64,000 bases of DNA, from NCBI RefSeq assembly GCF_001730315.1, contig NZ_MIKC01000039.1:124001-188000 (forward strand). Direction: 5' to 3'. The stretch comes from Enterococcus ureilyticus. Its GTDB lineage: Bacteria > Bacillota > Bacilli > Lactobacillales > Enterococcaceae. Made by a program: the position numbers and the translations under genes. Shown in pieces: positions 17,537 to 27,050 of this stretch; positions within the stretch are counted from its first letter, which is position 1; every line of letters begins with the position of its first letter. The notes under the pieces are model-generated. The model ran no database searches, was not told where the DNA came from, and saw nothing but the letters and a program-made list of their open reading frames with translations.

Positions 17537-20500
17537 ATGAGCAAAAAAAAATATGTACTTTCTACAATAAGCTTACTATCAATCTTATTATCCGTTACGT
17601 GTTATTTCTTTAATACATCAGCAATTTTTGCTAAGAGTGAATACAACGGAGACAAGTATGTGATAAATACGCAAATCACCGATAGTTCAAGTACCATTAT
17701 TGGAAATAATGGTACTATGGAAATAAATGAAATTTATAACTTAGATTACGAGTGGCGTATTCCGGATAATACGTATAAAAATGGAGATATTTTAGAATTT
17801 TCTATTCCAAAAGAATTTAAAATTGTACAAAATTTTAAATTTAATTTGTATAAGGATGGAAATGAAGTGGCTCGCGTCACTATTTTAGGGAACGAAGATG
17901 CTGGATATTATATCAAGATGCAGTTTACTACGAATTATGTTGAAACGCATTCAGAAGTTTCTGGAACATTTAATTTGAGTTATGTATTAAATGAGAAATA
18001 CATCCAAACAGATGGAGATAATACAATTGTTTTACCGGATAAAGAAATAGTGGTCCATGTACCTAAACCTGATGAAGGAACTCCTGGTGGGGGTACTGGT
18101 GTAGGAGCGGGAGATACAAACTGGAACAAAAAAGAAGGGGATGCTATTTTAGCGAATTTGCCAGAAAGTCCGAATGAGACAAGTACAGTGTTCAATTGGA
18201 ATATTGGTTTGGGGAGAAATACGCTATTAGGCAAAGCAAGCTCTTTTGATGAAATTAAACATATTTATATTGAAGATACACCCTACGATCAAAAAATGGT
18301 TTCTTTCGGAGACATTTCACCAGGGTGGGCTGGTTCGTATGCTTTTGAAGGAGGATTTTTCACCTCTCTACCGTGGGAATATGGTGGTGTAAGTCAAGAA
18401 AAAATGGGATTGATGCGTGATCCACTGAATACATATTATTCTGGATTTAAAACAGATATTTTACCAACTGTTCAAAAATATGAAAAACTTGCACAAGACA
18501 ACAATTCTGAATTTAAACAATATAAATTAGAATATTATACGACACCATTAAATGAAGTATTGGAAGACACAGAATTTACAAATGATGCGACTATTACCAT
18601 TGTATATAATGATAATTCTGAAAAAGTTTGGAAATTATCTGAGTCTCAAATGTACAACGTGGCTGAGGGGACCATTACCGGGAAAACAGCAGGAGTTGAA
18701 TTTCAAAAAGTTGATGGAACCACTAATCAGGGATTGGGCTCAGCAGTTTTTGATTTGTATAAAAAAAATATCACTGGGAATTATACTAAGGTAAAAAGTA
18801 ACATCACCTCTGGTACAGATGGTAAAGTCAAAGTAGACAATTTAACAACCGGTGATTATTATTTTAGTGAAATACAGGCTCCGTCAGGATATGAACAATC
18901 AAAAGATAACTTATATTTTACCATTGAATCAAAAGATTTAATGGAACCAAACCAATCCATTACTTACAAAAATATTGGAGCATTTAAAAACGAACCAGAA
19001 ATGACAAAAACAGCTATTTCGGTAAACAAAGTCTGGGACGACCAAAATAATCAGGATGGTAAAAGACCACAAAGTATCACTGTTCAATTGTATGGTAATA
19101 ATATAGCTGTTGGTGATCCTGTTATATTAAATGACTCTAATCAGTGGAAGTATGAATGGGTTGACTTGGATGAAAAAGCTAATGGACAATTAGTTTCTTA
19201 TACGGTTAAAGAAATATCTAATGTTTCAGGATACCAAGCAACTACAAAGGTAGATAAAGAGGGTACAATCGTTTTAACAAATGCACATACACCTGAGACG
19301 ACAAAGGTTTCAGGCACAAAAACGTGGGATGACAAAAATAATCAAGATGGCAAACGACCGGAAAAAATAATCGTAAATCTATTAGCGGATGGCATAGAAA
19401 TTGATCAAAAAACAGTAACTGCAGATAATAAATGGAACTACGAATTTACAAACTTACCAAAATATAAAGAGGGTAAATTGATTCACTATACAGTGACAGA
19501 AGACCATGTGCCAGATTATTCCACAGAGATCAATGGGACTTCGATAAAAAATAGTTATACTCCAGGACAAACTAGTGTAACAGTAACAAAAGCATGGGAT
19601 GATGCAAATAACCAAGATGGTAAACGGCCAAATGGCATCATGGTTCAACTTTATGCTGATGGAAAAGCACTCGGAGCTCCTGTTCAATTGAATACTGCAA
19701 ATCAATGGCAACATACTTGGGCAGAGCTAGATGAAAAAGCAAATGGAAAAGAAATCATTTATTCTGTGAAAGAATTAGATGTGATTGATGGCTATGATAT
19801 GGCGGTGGATACAAGCGACATAGGAAATATCATCATAAAAAATACGCATGTACCAGAAAAAATAGTGATCACCGGAACAAAGACCTGGGAGGATAAAAAT
19901 AATCAAGATGGCATTCGTCCTAAGGAAGTAACGGTAAACTTACTGGCTGATGGAGAAAAGGTAGCCGAAAAAGTGGTGACAGAAGCGGACAATTGGGAAT
20001 ATGCTTTTTCAGACCTCCCTAAATATAAAGAGGGGAAAGAAATACAGTATACTGTGACAGAGAATCATGTACCAGAATATTCTGTAGAAATCGACGGCAC
20101 CAATTTGATCAATCATTATACACCGGGCCAAACTAGTGTAACTGTGACGAAAGCGTGGAATGATGCTGACAATCAAGATGGCAAACGACCAGAAAATATT
20201 ACGGTTCAATTGTATGCCAATGAGAAGAAACAGGGAGAGCCTGTTAGCTTGAGCGACAAAAATTTATGGCAACACACATGGACAGAATTAGATGAAAAAG
20301 CCAATGGACAAGATATTATTTATTCTGTAAAAGAAACTTCAATAGATGAAGAGTATGGAATAACAATCGACAGTGAAGATCTTGGCAATGTCATCATTAC
20401 AAACTCTCACGTACCCGAAACAATTGAGCTGACAGGTACAAAAACATGGGAAGATAAAGACAACCAAGACGGTAAACGTCCAGAGTCCATTACAGTTCTC

Positions 20501-21148
20501 TTATTGGCAAATGGGGTGCCAGTAAATGAGCAAGACGTAACCGCGGCAAACAATTGGCAATACACGTTTACGAACTTACCTAAGTATAATAATGGAAAAG
20601 AAATTATTTATACGGTAATGGAAAATCAAGTGCCTGAGTATTCAACTGAAATTGTCGGCATCGATTTAATAAACCGTTATACTCCTGGGAAAACAAGTGT
20701 AACAGTAAATAAAGCTTGGGACGATGCTGATGATCAGGCGAAAAAAAGACCAGAAAAAATTAGCGTTCAGCTATATGCGAATGGAGAAAAACACGGAGAA
20801 ATTGTAACACTTTCTTCCGCAAATAACTGGCAGTATTCTTGGACGGAATTAGATGAAAAAGTAGCAGGAAAAGAAATTGACTACACAATCAAAGAAGTGG
20901 ATATTCCTGAAGGGTATACTGCGACAATGAATGATGCGACCAAGCATGGAATCCTTTTGACTAATACGTATCAATCAGATCCTCCTACCCCAGATTCGCC
21001 AGAGAAAGAAATACCAACTAAACCGACGAAGAAGATTGGCACAATAATACCTTTATTAGGAGAAGTCACGACGATAGGGTCAATACTTTTTGGAATTGTA
21101 GTGCTGATGTTGGCTAGTGGGTTATATTTACGGAACAAACGCCGCTAA
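17537..21148 (+). CDS. Cell-wall surface protein with seven Cna-B domains and an atypical sorting signal
   Basis: A 1203-residue surface protein. It has a signal peptide (residues 1-32, cleavage after IFAKS or nearby), an adhesin-like N-terminal region (about 35-175), a Gly-rich linker (about 176-192), a second region to about 385, a SpaA-type domain (about 390-485, GVEFQKVDGT to EIQAPSGYEQ), and seven Cna-B repeats (about 490-1145). The repeats alternate between two kinds, one with LDEKANG and the other with LPKYKEGK, showing growth by duplication of a two-domain unit. The C-terminus has a hydrophobic helix and a KRR tail, but the motif at 1171-1176 is IPLLGE where LPxTGE is expected. A role as a pilin-like stalk or adhesin is inferred. 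No sortase gene is adjacent. Confidence 0.9.
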   Translation: MSKKKYVLSTISLLSILLSVTCYFFNTSAIFAKSEYNGDKYVINTQITDSSSTIIGNNGTMEINEIYNLDYEWRIPDNTYKNGDILEFSIPKEFKIVQNFKFNLYKDGNEVARVTILGNEDAGYYIKMQFTTNYVETHSEVSGTFNLSYVLNEKYIQTDGDNTIVLPDKEIVVHVPKPDEGTPGGGTGVGAGDTNWNKKEGDAILANLPESPNETSTVFNWNIGLGRNTLLGKASSFDEIKHIYIEDTPYDQKMVSFGDISPGWAGSYAFEGGFFTSLPWEYGGVSQEKMGLMRDPLNTYYSGFKTDILPTVQKYEKLAQDNNSEFKQYKLEYYTTPLNEVLEDTEFTNDATITIVYNDNSEKVWKLSESQMYNVAEGTITGKTAGVEFQKVDGTTNQGLGSAVFDLYKKNITGNYTKVKSNITSGTDGKVKVDNLTTGDYYFSEIQAPSGYEQSKDNLYFTIESKDLMEPNQSITYKNIGAFKNEPEMTKTAISVNKVWDDQNNQDGKRPQSITVQLYGNNIAVGDPVILNDSNQWKYEWVDLDEKANGQLVSYTVKEISNVSGYQATTKVDKEGTIVLTNAHTPETTKVSGTKTWDDKNNQDGKRPEKIIVNLLADGIEIDQKTVTADNKWNYEFTNLPKYKEGKLIHYTVTEDHVPDYSTEINGTSIKNSYTPGQTSVTVTKAWDDANNQDGKRPNGIMVQLYADGKALGAPVQLNTANQWQHTWAELDEKANGKEIIYSVKELDVIDGYDMAVDTSDIGNIIIKNTHVPEKIVITGTKTWEDKNNQDGIRPKEVTVNLLADGEKVAEKVVTEADNWEYAFSDLPKYKEGKEIQYTVTENHVPEYSVEIDGTNLINHYTPGQTSVTVTKAWNDADNQDGKRPENITVQLYANEKKQGEPVSLSDKNLWQHTWTELDEKANGQDIIYSVKETSIDEEYGITIDSEDLGNVIITNSHVPETIELTGTKTWEDKDNQDGKRPESITVLLLANGVPVNEQDVTAANNWQYTFTNLPKYNNGKEIIYTVMENQVPEYSTEIVGIDLINRYTPGKTSVTVNKAWDDADDQAKKRPEKISVQLYANGEKHGEIVTLSSANNWQYSWTELDEKVAGKEIDYTIKEVDIPEGYTATMNDATKHGILLTNTYQSDPPTPDSPEKEIPTKPTKKIGTIIPLLGEVTTIGSILFGIVVLMLASGLYLRNKRR

Positions 21149-21197
21149 AATGAGATAGTCTAGTTACTCAATTGACGTGGGGCATACGTTCTAAAAG

Positions 21198-21239
21198 AAA
21201 ATCCAGATACCAGTCAATTCGATTGGCATCTGGATTTTC
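21198..21239. terminator. Terminator after the surface-protein gene
   Basis: AAAATCCAGATACCAGTCAA pairs with TTGGCATCTGGATTTT around a short loop, with A and T runs at the outer ends that allow bidirectional use. It is the second copy of the hairpin at 16703. Confidence 0.8.
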
Positions 21240-21378
21240 TTATATTTAAAAGGTATACAAAAATCTAAGTTATTTCCTATATAGGTATTAATTTCAGTTA
21301 GAAAAATATTGAGTTTACCCTTTGTCAATGAATTGAAAATATACCTGAAGGATGTATCGATCCCAAGATTTTTCATAA

Positions 21379-21813
21379 TTACAAAGATTTAGTCATTTGA
21401 TAATGCTCGATATTCGCATCTAGGAACATGTCCCCTTCTTTGACATAACCCATACGTTCGTAAAAACCAAGCGCAGTTATTTGAGCGCCTAAAGTCATAG
21501 TATTATATCCTTGTTCTTTAGAGAACTGCTCAGCATTTTTTACGATCAACCGCCCGTAATCTTTCCCTCTGTAGCCTTTTTTGACAGCCATTCGTTGTAA
21601 TTTTATAAGATTCTGTTCAAGGGGTAATAAACGGCAAGTTGCAATTGCTTCATTATCATCATCATATAAAACAAAATGAATACAAGCTGCTTCATATTTA
21701 TCGAGTTCAATCTCACCAGGAACGCCTTGCTCCAACATAAAAACGTGACGGCGAATTTTCACTGCATCTAAATAGATAGTACTCATAGTATCTCTAGTGT
21801 GGACGATTTTCAT
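21379..21813 (-). CDS. GNAT family N-acetyltransferase
   Basis: A 144-residue single-domain GNAT. The acetyl-CoA binding motif is LQRMAVKKGYRGKDYGRLIV (R/Q-x-x-G-x-G/A variant), and the C-terminal FYERMGYVKEG element is typical. The ElaA-like subgroup shares the CRLLPLEQN region. The substrate is unknown. The ATG at 21813 is preferred over one four codons upstream because GAGG lies 6 bases before it. It is transcribed alone towards the surface-protein gene, from which a bidirectional hairpin separates it. Confidence 0.88.
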   Translation of the reverse strand: MKIVHTRDTMSTIYLDAVKIRRHVFMLEQGVPGEIELDKYEAACIHFVLYDDDNEAIATCRLLPLEQNLIKLQRMAVKKGYRGKDYGRLIVKNAEQFSKEQGYNTMTLGAQITALGFYERMGYVKEGDMFLDANIEHYQMTKSL

Positions 21814-21945
21814 ATAGCACCTCAATTATAATTATTTTATTTATTATACATCAAATAAGCAGACAGTAGAACATTACTAAAAATGAAAGGTTATTTTTTT
21901 TATGGCGTAAGCAGTTTGCAGTATAAATAAAAAATTCGAAAGGTC

Positions 21946-22059
21946 ATGTTTACAAGGATTACAGATGAAATCGTATAAAAAATCAAAGACGTAATCGGTA
22001 AAGGGAACTTAGAAAAAGCCAAATATTATTTTGAAGAGCATAAAAATAATCTTCTGTAA
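21946..22059 (+). pseudogene. Remnant of a small gene with one in-frame stop
   Basis: From an ATG with AAAGG upstream, the frame gives MFTRITDEIV, a TAA stop at codon 11, then KIKDVIGKGNLEKAKYYFEE and HKNNLL before a second stop. The part after the first stop is clearly protein-like (amphipathic, Lys/Glu-rich), so this looks like a 37-codon gene interrupted by a nonsense change. The rest of the 370-base gap between the acetyltransferase and the AI-2E gene shows nothing else I can name. A sequencing error at the stop would make it intact. Confidence 0.4.
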
Positions 22060-22208
22060 ATTTGATTCAATACTTTAAATAAAAATAGGTACAAAGAAGT
22101 ATTGCTATGTTATTTAGGAGAGGTTATGCTAAAATCTATTAAGGAGCAATTATTATTTCATGAATAAAATAAAAAAGCACAATTTTTAATGTTAAGGGAG
22201 GATCTTCT

Positions 22209-23345
22209 TTGTTTGAAAAATTAAGACAGTCAAAATTATTTTTTTGGTCAGCAGAATTACTAGTAATTGCAACGTTGATTTTTGTCTCAAGTAAAATCAA
22301 TTTTGTATTTGCACCAATCGGAACATTTTTCTCAACCTTATTTGCACCAGTATTAGTAGCAGGATTTTTGTATTATATATTAAATCCAATTGTCAATTTA
22401 CTAATGAAAACGAAAATGAAAAGAATTTTTGCAGTTCTTCTTGTTTTATTGATATTAGTAGTAGCTATTGTGTTGATACTAGTCAGTGTGATTCCTAAGT
22501 TAGCTTCTCAGCTTGCTAGTTTAGCTTCAAGTATGCCGACTGTTTTCAGTAATGTAGAAGCTTGGGTCTACCGAATGGCTGAGCTACCATTATTTAAAGA
22601 GGTTGATTTAACAAGTTATATAGAGAAATTGGATATATCATATGGAACGATTATTCAACAGTTTTTAAGTGGCTTATCAAATAGCTTAGGTTCAGTTGTG
22701 TCCACAGTGGCTTCGACGACGATCGTTATTTTCACAGCACCGTTTATTTTATTTTATATGTTAAAAGATGGGGACCGATTAGTACCATCGATCGAGCGTT
22801 TTTTACCTGAAAAACGCCAAGAAAGCATCGCTGATTTGTTAAACAAAATCAACAAAACATTGGCAAATTATATTAGCGGGCAAGCGATTGAATGTTTATT
22901 CGTCGGTACTTTTACTGCAATTGGTTATTCTTTGATTGGCGTTCGTTATGCCTTTTTATTCGGTGTAATTGCAGGGTTCACCAATCTGATCCCGTATCTT
23001 GGTCCTTATTTAGGACTGGCGCCAGCTGTTTTTGTAACTGTTTTTGATGAACCGATCAAAGCCGTATTTTGTTGTGTTGTTGTTTTAATTGTCCAACAAA
23101 TCGATGGCAATATCATTTATCCGAATGTAATTGGAAAATCTTTACAGATCCATCCATTAACGATCATCATTGTTTTACTAGTTGCTGGAAACATCGCAGG
23201 ACTATTGGGCATTTTCTTAGGCGTTCCATTTTATGCGATTGTAAAAACCGTAGTGATTCATGTAATGGGAATGATTCGGGAAAGCAGAAGTGAAAAAATT
23301 GTATTGTCTGGTGAAGGAAATGAGATAACAATGAAAGAAAAATGA
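22209..23345 (+). CDS. AI-2E family transporter
   Basis: A 378-residue membrane protein of the AI-2E (PerM/YdbI/YtvI) family, with two N-terminal hydrophobic segments, two more at residues 62-87 and the C-terminal cluster ending in GIFLGVPFYAIVKTVV. The conserved GFTNLIPYLGPYLGLAPA segment is near residue 255. Family members export AI-2 or, more generally, act as small-solute or sodium/proton carriers, so the name should not be over-read. The TTG start is supported by GGGAGG 7 bases upstream. LuxS, the AI-2 synthase, is encoded about 27 kb away in this window. Confidence 0.88.
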   Translation: MFEKLRQSKLFFWSAELLVIATLIFVSSKINFVFAPIGTFFSTLFAPVLVAGFLYYILNPIVNLLMKTKMKRIFAVLLVLLILVVAIVLILVSVIPKLASQLASLASSMPTVFSNVEAWVYRMAELPLFKEVDLTSYIEKLDISYGTIIQQFLSGLSNSLGSVVSTVASTTIVIFTAPFILFYMLKDGDRLVPSIERFLPEKRQESIADLLNKINKTLANYISGQAIECLFVGTFTAIGYSLIGVRYAFLFGVIAGFTNLIPYLGPYLGLAPAVFVTVFDEPIKAVFCCVVVLIVQQIDGNIIYPNVIGKSLQIHPLTIIIVLLVAGNIAGLLGIFLGVPFYAIVKTVVIHVMGMIRESRSEKIVLSGEGNEITMKEK

Positions 23346-23388
23346 CATCGATTATTGAAATTAATCGATGTTTGTGATACGATTTTAG

Positions 23389-23417
23389 CGTGACTACTTA
23401 TAGTGGTCACGTTTTTT
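23389..23417 (+). terminator. Terminator after the AI-2E gene
   Basis: CGTGAC and ACT arms pair with AGT and GTCACG, followed by six T. Confidence 0.85.
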
Positions 23418-23511
23418 ATCAAATGGATTAGTAAACAGTTTATTACTAAATGAAATTGGAAAACGAAATACAACGTTTTTCGAATAATTTTAAGAGGAGA
23501 GAGTGCACATT

Positions 23512-24888
23512 ATGAATGCTGACCCCGAGAGTCAGTCGCTTATCGCGCAAATTTTATTATTGATCGTTTTAACATTGATCAATGCGTTTCTTGCTGCAGC
23601 GGAGATAGCAGTAGTTTCAGTCAACAAGAATCGTATCGAACAAAAAGCAGAAGAAGGAGACGCGAAAGCGAAGAAGTTATTAAAGATTCTACAAGATCCT
23701 ACGAGCTTTTTATCAACGATTCAAGTCGGTATCACGTTAGTTAATATCTTGTCTGGAGCATCTTTAGCTGATACTTTATCAGCAAGATTGGCACCTGTTC
23801 TTGGTGGCGGAGCTGCTGCAAAAAGCATAGCAAATATTATTATTTTAGCTATGTTGACCTATGTTTCCATTGTTTTTGGTGAATTATATCCAAAACGAAT
23901 CGCCATGAACAAATCAGAAGAAGTAGCGCAAGCAACTTCTGGATTCGTGCGAGTATTAGGCGTAATTGCTCGACCATTTGTGTGGTTGTTATCTGCTTCA
24001 ACAGACTTACTTTCAAAAATTACACCAATGACATTTGATGATGCTGATTCAAAAATGACACGTGACGAAATGCGTTATATGTTGGAATCAGAAGGTGTTT
24101 TAGATAATGATGAATTAGAAATGCTTCAAGGTGTCTTCTCATTAGATACGAAAGTTGCTCGTGAAGTTATGGTTCCACGAACCGATGCTTTTATGATCAA
24201 TATTGAAGATGATATTCAAGAGAATATTAATGCTATTTTATCCGAAAACTATTCGAGAATCCCAGTTTATAACGAAGACAAAGATAAAATTATCGGTGTT
24301 CTTCATACTAAAAATTTATTAAAAGCAGCCCATAAATTAGGCTTTGACAAAATTGAATTAAAAAATATTATCCAAGAACCATTATTTGTTCCAGAAACGA
24401 TTTTTATTGATGATTTATTATATGAACTAAAACGAACTCAAAATCAGATGGCGATCCTATTGGATGAATATGGTGGTGTCGTTGGTTTGGCTACGTTAGA
24501 AGATTTATTAGAAGAAATTGTTGGAGAAATCGATGATGAGACGGATGAAGTAGAGAACTTGTATGATAAGCTCAGTGAGCATGAGTATTTAGTTCAAGGT
24601 AGAATGCTGATTGATGAATTCAACGAAGCATTTGGCACAGATTTGCACATGAGTGATGTCGATACAATGGCAGGTTATCTGATAACCGCTTTAGGTACGA
24701 TTCCTGATGAAGGGGAGAAATTGTCATTTGATGTTGGCAACATTACACTGACTTCTGAAGAAATGGAAGGAACGAGAGTTTTAGCATTAAAAGTTGTTTT
24801 CCATGACGAAGAAATCGTTGATGAAGAACCTGAAGAATACCGTCGTTTTTTCCGTAAAGAAATGGAAGATGACGAGCCAAGAAGATAA
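23512..24888 (+). CDS. CNNM/HlyC-CorC family membrane protein with CBS pair
   Basis: A 458-residue protein with an N-terminal DUF21 (CNNM) membrane domain (residues about 1-200, LINAFLAAAEIAVVSVNKNR), a CBS pair (about 215-335, starting MVPRTDAFMIN) and a C-terminal CorC_HlyC domain (about 350-440). Relatives are implicated in magnesium or cobalt efflux; the haemolysin label is historical. The ATG at 23512 was chosen over a GTG at 23503 that sits immediately after the ribosome site. It is a monocistronic unit between two strong terminators. Confidence 0.92.
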   Translation: MNADPESQSLIAQILLLIVLTLINAFLAAAEIAVVSVNKNRIEQKAEEGDAKAKKLLKILQDPTSFLSTIQVGITLVNILSGASLADTLSARLAPVLGGGAAAKSIANIIILAMLTYVSIVFGELYPKRIAMNKSEEVAQATSGFVRVLGVIARPFVWLLSASTDLLSKITPMTFDDADSKMTRDEMRYMLESEGVLDNDELEMLQGVFSLDTKVAREVMVPRTDAFMINIEDDIQENINAILSENYSRIPVYNEDKDKIIGVLHTKNLLKAAHKLGFDKIELKNIIQEPLFVPETIFIDDLLYELKRTQNQMAILLDEYGGVVGLATLEDLLEEIVGEIDDETDEVENLYDKLSEHEYLVQGRMLIDEFNEAFGTDLHMSDVDTMAGYLITALGTIPDEGEKLSFDVGNITLTSEEMEGTRVLALKVVFHDEEIVDEEPEEYRRFFRKEMEDDEPRR

Positions 24889-24891
24889 ACC

Positions 24892-24940
24892 AAAAGAAGG
24901 AACAGAAGTAGTGAAAGCTACTCATGTTCCTTCTTTTATT
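24892..24940 (+). terminator. Terminator after the CNNM/CBS gene
   Basis: AAAAGAAGGAAC pairs with GTTCCTTCTTTT and an inner AGTAG with CTACT. Confidence 0.85.
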
Positions 24941-25123
24941 TAACTCACTGTAAACTGTTATATAGGAAAAATCAACGTAAGAGAACGTTTCAATGATTTT
25001 ATGAACGGATAAATAATCAAAAGCGAATATTAAGGCTTTATTACATCTAGTTAGGAGTGAGACTTAAATTCGTTGCGTGTTCATTTAGTCTCTGCAATTT
25101 TTTTAGAAACTTAGTTAAAGACT

Positions 25124-25153
25124 TTGAAAACTAGGGTAATTCCATGATATACT
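25124..25153 (+). promoter_or_regulatory. Promoter of prfC
   Basis: TTGAAA at 25124-25129 and TATACT at 25148-25153 are spaced 18 bases. The leader to the start codon is about 108 bases. The preceding 180 bases (24941-25123) hold nothing I can identify. Confidence 0.6.
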
Positions 25154-25267
25154 ACATTAGTTGAAGAATAAAGAGCAGGGAGAATTTTCCAATGTAAATA
25201 ACTTTTAGATAAACTAGGATAAATAAATGAAGTCTTTTCAAGAAAAAATGATAGATTGGAGCAACGA

Positions 25268-26845
25268 ATGAATAATCCGCATTTAAAAGAACAAGTAGAT
25301 AGCCGCCGCACGTTTGCCATTATTTCCCATCCGGATGCTGGTAAAACAACGATTACAGAACAGCTTTTACTATTTGGAGGCGCAATCCGCCAAGCTGGAA
25401 CTGTAAAAGGAAAGAAAACAGGAAATTTTGCGAAATCTGACTGGATGGAAATCGAAAAACAAAGAGGAATTTCTGTAACCAGTTCAGTGATGCAATTTGA
25501 CTATGATGGGAAACGCGTAAACATCTTGGACACACCTGGACACGAGGATTTTTCAGAAGACACGTACCGGACTTTGATGGCTGTGGATAGCGCTGTTATG
25601 GTAATCGATAGTGCCAAAGGGATCGAAGCCCAAACCAAAAAATTATTTCAAGTTGTAAAGAAACGTGGGATTCCAATTTTTACGTTTATCAATAAATTAG
25701 ATAGAGATGGTCGAGAACCGTTAGAGTTACTTGAAGAATTAGAAGAGTTGCTAGATATTGAATCATATCCAATGAATTGGCCGATTGGTATGGGAAAAGG
25801 GTTGGAAGGATTATATGATATCTACAATAAGCGTGTAGAAGTTTACCGTCCCGAAACCAATAATGGCGAACGTTTCATTCCATTAGTGGATGGTGACATT
25901 CCAAGTGATTTGCCATTGCATAAGGATAGTGTTTACCAACAAGTATTAGAAGAAGTTGAATTGTTAGTTGAAGCAGGTGACGAGTTTGATACGGAGAAAA
26001 TTGCTCGCGGTTATCAAACACCAGTCTTCTTTGGTTCAGCATTAACTAACTTTGGAGTCCAAACAATGTTGGAAACTTTCTTGCAATTTGCACCATCACC
26101 ATATGGACATAAGACAGAAGAAGGACAAGAAGTCAGCCCTTATGAAGAAGAATTTTCAGGCTTTGTATTTAAAATCCAAGCAAATATGAATCCAGCTCAC
26201 CGAGATCGTATTGCTTTTGTTCGTATCTGTTCAGGAACCTTTGAGCGTGGCATGGACGTTACACTTGGAAGAACCGGTAAAAAAATCAAGTTAAGTAATG
26301 TAACACAATTTATGGCTGATGCTAGAGAAAATGTCGAAGAAGCTGTAGCTGGTGATATTATCGGGATCTATGATACAGGGAATTATCAAATTGGAGACAC
26401 GTTATTTGAAGGGAAATTAAAAGTTCAGTACGAAGAATTACCCTCATTTACACCAGAGTTGTTTATGAAAGTCAGTGCCAAAAATGTGATGAAACAAAAA
26501 TCATTCCATAAAGGCATTTATCAGTTGGTTCAAGAAGGTGCGATCCAGTTATATAAAACGTATTTAACGGAAGAGTATATCATTGGGGCCGTTGGGCAAT
26601 TACAATTTGAAGTGTTCCAACATCGTATGCTGAATGAATATAATGCTGAAGTGATCATGACTCCAATGGGTTCAAAAATAGCTCGATGGATCGATCCAGC
26701 CGATCTTGATGAACGAATGAGCTCTAGTCGGAATATCTTAGCTAGAGATCGCTTTGATCAGCCGCTGTTCTTATTTGAAAATCAATTTGCTATGCGTTGG
26801 TTTGCAGATAAGTATCCTGATGTTGAATTGAAGAGTTTGATGTAG
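25268..26845 (+). CDS. prfC: Peptide chain release factor 3
   Basis: A 525-residue translational GTPase that recycles RF1 and RF2 after termination. The G motifs are all present: HPDAGKTT (G1, near residue 23), RGISVTSS (G2), DTPGHEDF (G3, near 85) and NKLDRDG (G4, near 142). Domains II and III follow in normal order, to the C-terminal end [17 protein letters not shown] lies 6 bases before the ATG at 25268; a TTG four codons earlier overlaps the ribosome site and is less likely. It is monocistronic. Confidence 0.96.
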   Translation: MNNPHLKEQVDSRRTFAIISHPDAGKTTITEQLLLFGGAIRQAGTVKGKKTGNFAKSDWMEIEKQRGISVTSSVMQFDYDGKRVNILDTPGHEDFSEDTYRTLMAVDSAVMVIDSAKGIEAQTKKLFQVVKKRGIPIFTFINKLDRDGREPLELLEELEELLDIESYPMNWPIGMGKGLEGLYDIYNKRVEVYRPETNNGERFIPLVDGDIPSDLPLHKDSVYQQVLEEVELLVEAGDEFDTEKIARGYQTPVFFGSALTNFGVQTMLETFLQFAPSPYGHKTEEGQEVSPYEEEFSGFVFKIQANMNPAHRDRIAFVRICSGTFERGMDVTLGRTGKKIKLSNVTQFMADARENVEEAVAGDIIGIYDTGNYQIGDTLFEGKLKVQYEELPSFTPELFMKVSAKNVMKQKSFHKGIYQLVQEGAIQLYKTYLTEEYIIGAVGQLQFEVFQHRMLNEYNAEVIMTPMGSKIARWIDPADLDERMSSSRNILARDRFDQPLFLFENQFAMRWFADKYPDVELKSLM

Positions 26846-26980
26846 GGTGACCAATAGGAAACGACAATGGTTTTGAGTTGTTGCTAAAACTATTGATTAT
26901 TAAATGAAGTTATAAAAAAAGTGATTCTTTGTCAACTAATGTTGGTGAAGAAAATCCAAAGAATTAAATCAATGACGAAG

Positions 26981-27009
26981 CCTAGAGGGAAATTCCTCTA
27001 GGTTTTTCT
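26981..27009 (+). terminator. Terminator downstream of prfC
   Basis: CCTAGAGG and TCCTCTAGG pair perfectly, followed by TTTTTC. It lies within the proposed end of the decayed IS, so it may belong to prfC or to the IS. Confidence 0.75.
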
Positions 27010-27050
27010 CTGTGGTTGAAAAAGAACAGAACCAAAACATAAAGTAATTC

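Noticed and set aside
22209-23345. AI-2E protein as the dedicated AI-2 exporter for the luxS operon
   Set aside because: The family is broad, includes ion carriers, and the gene is about 27 kb away from luxS with its own terminator.
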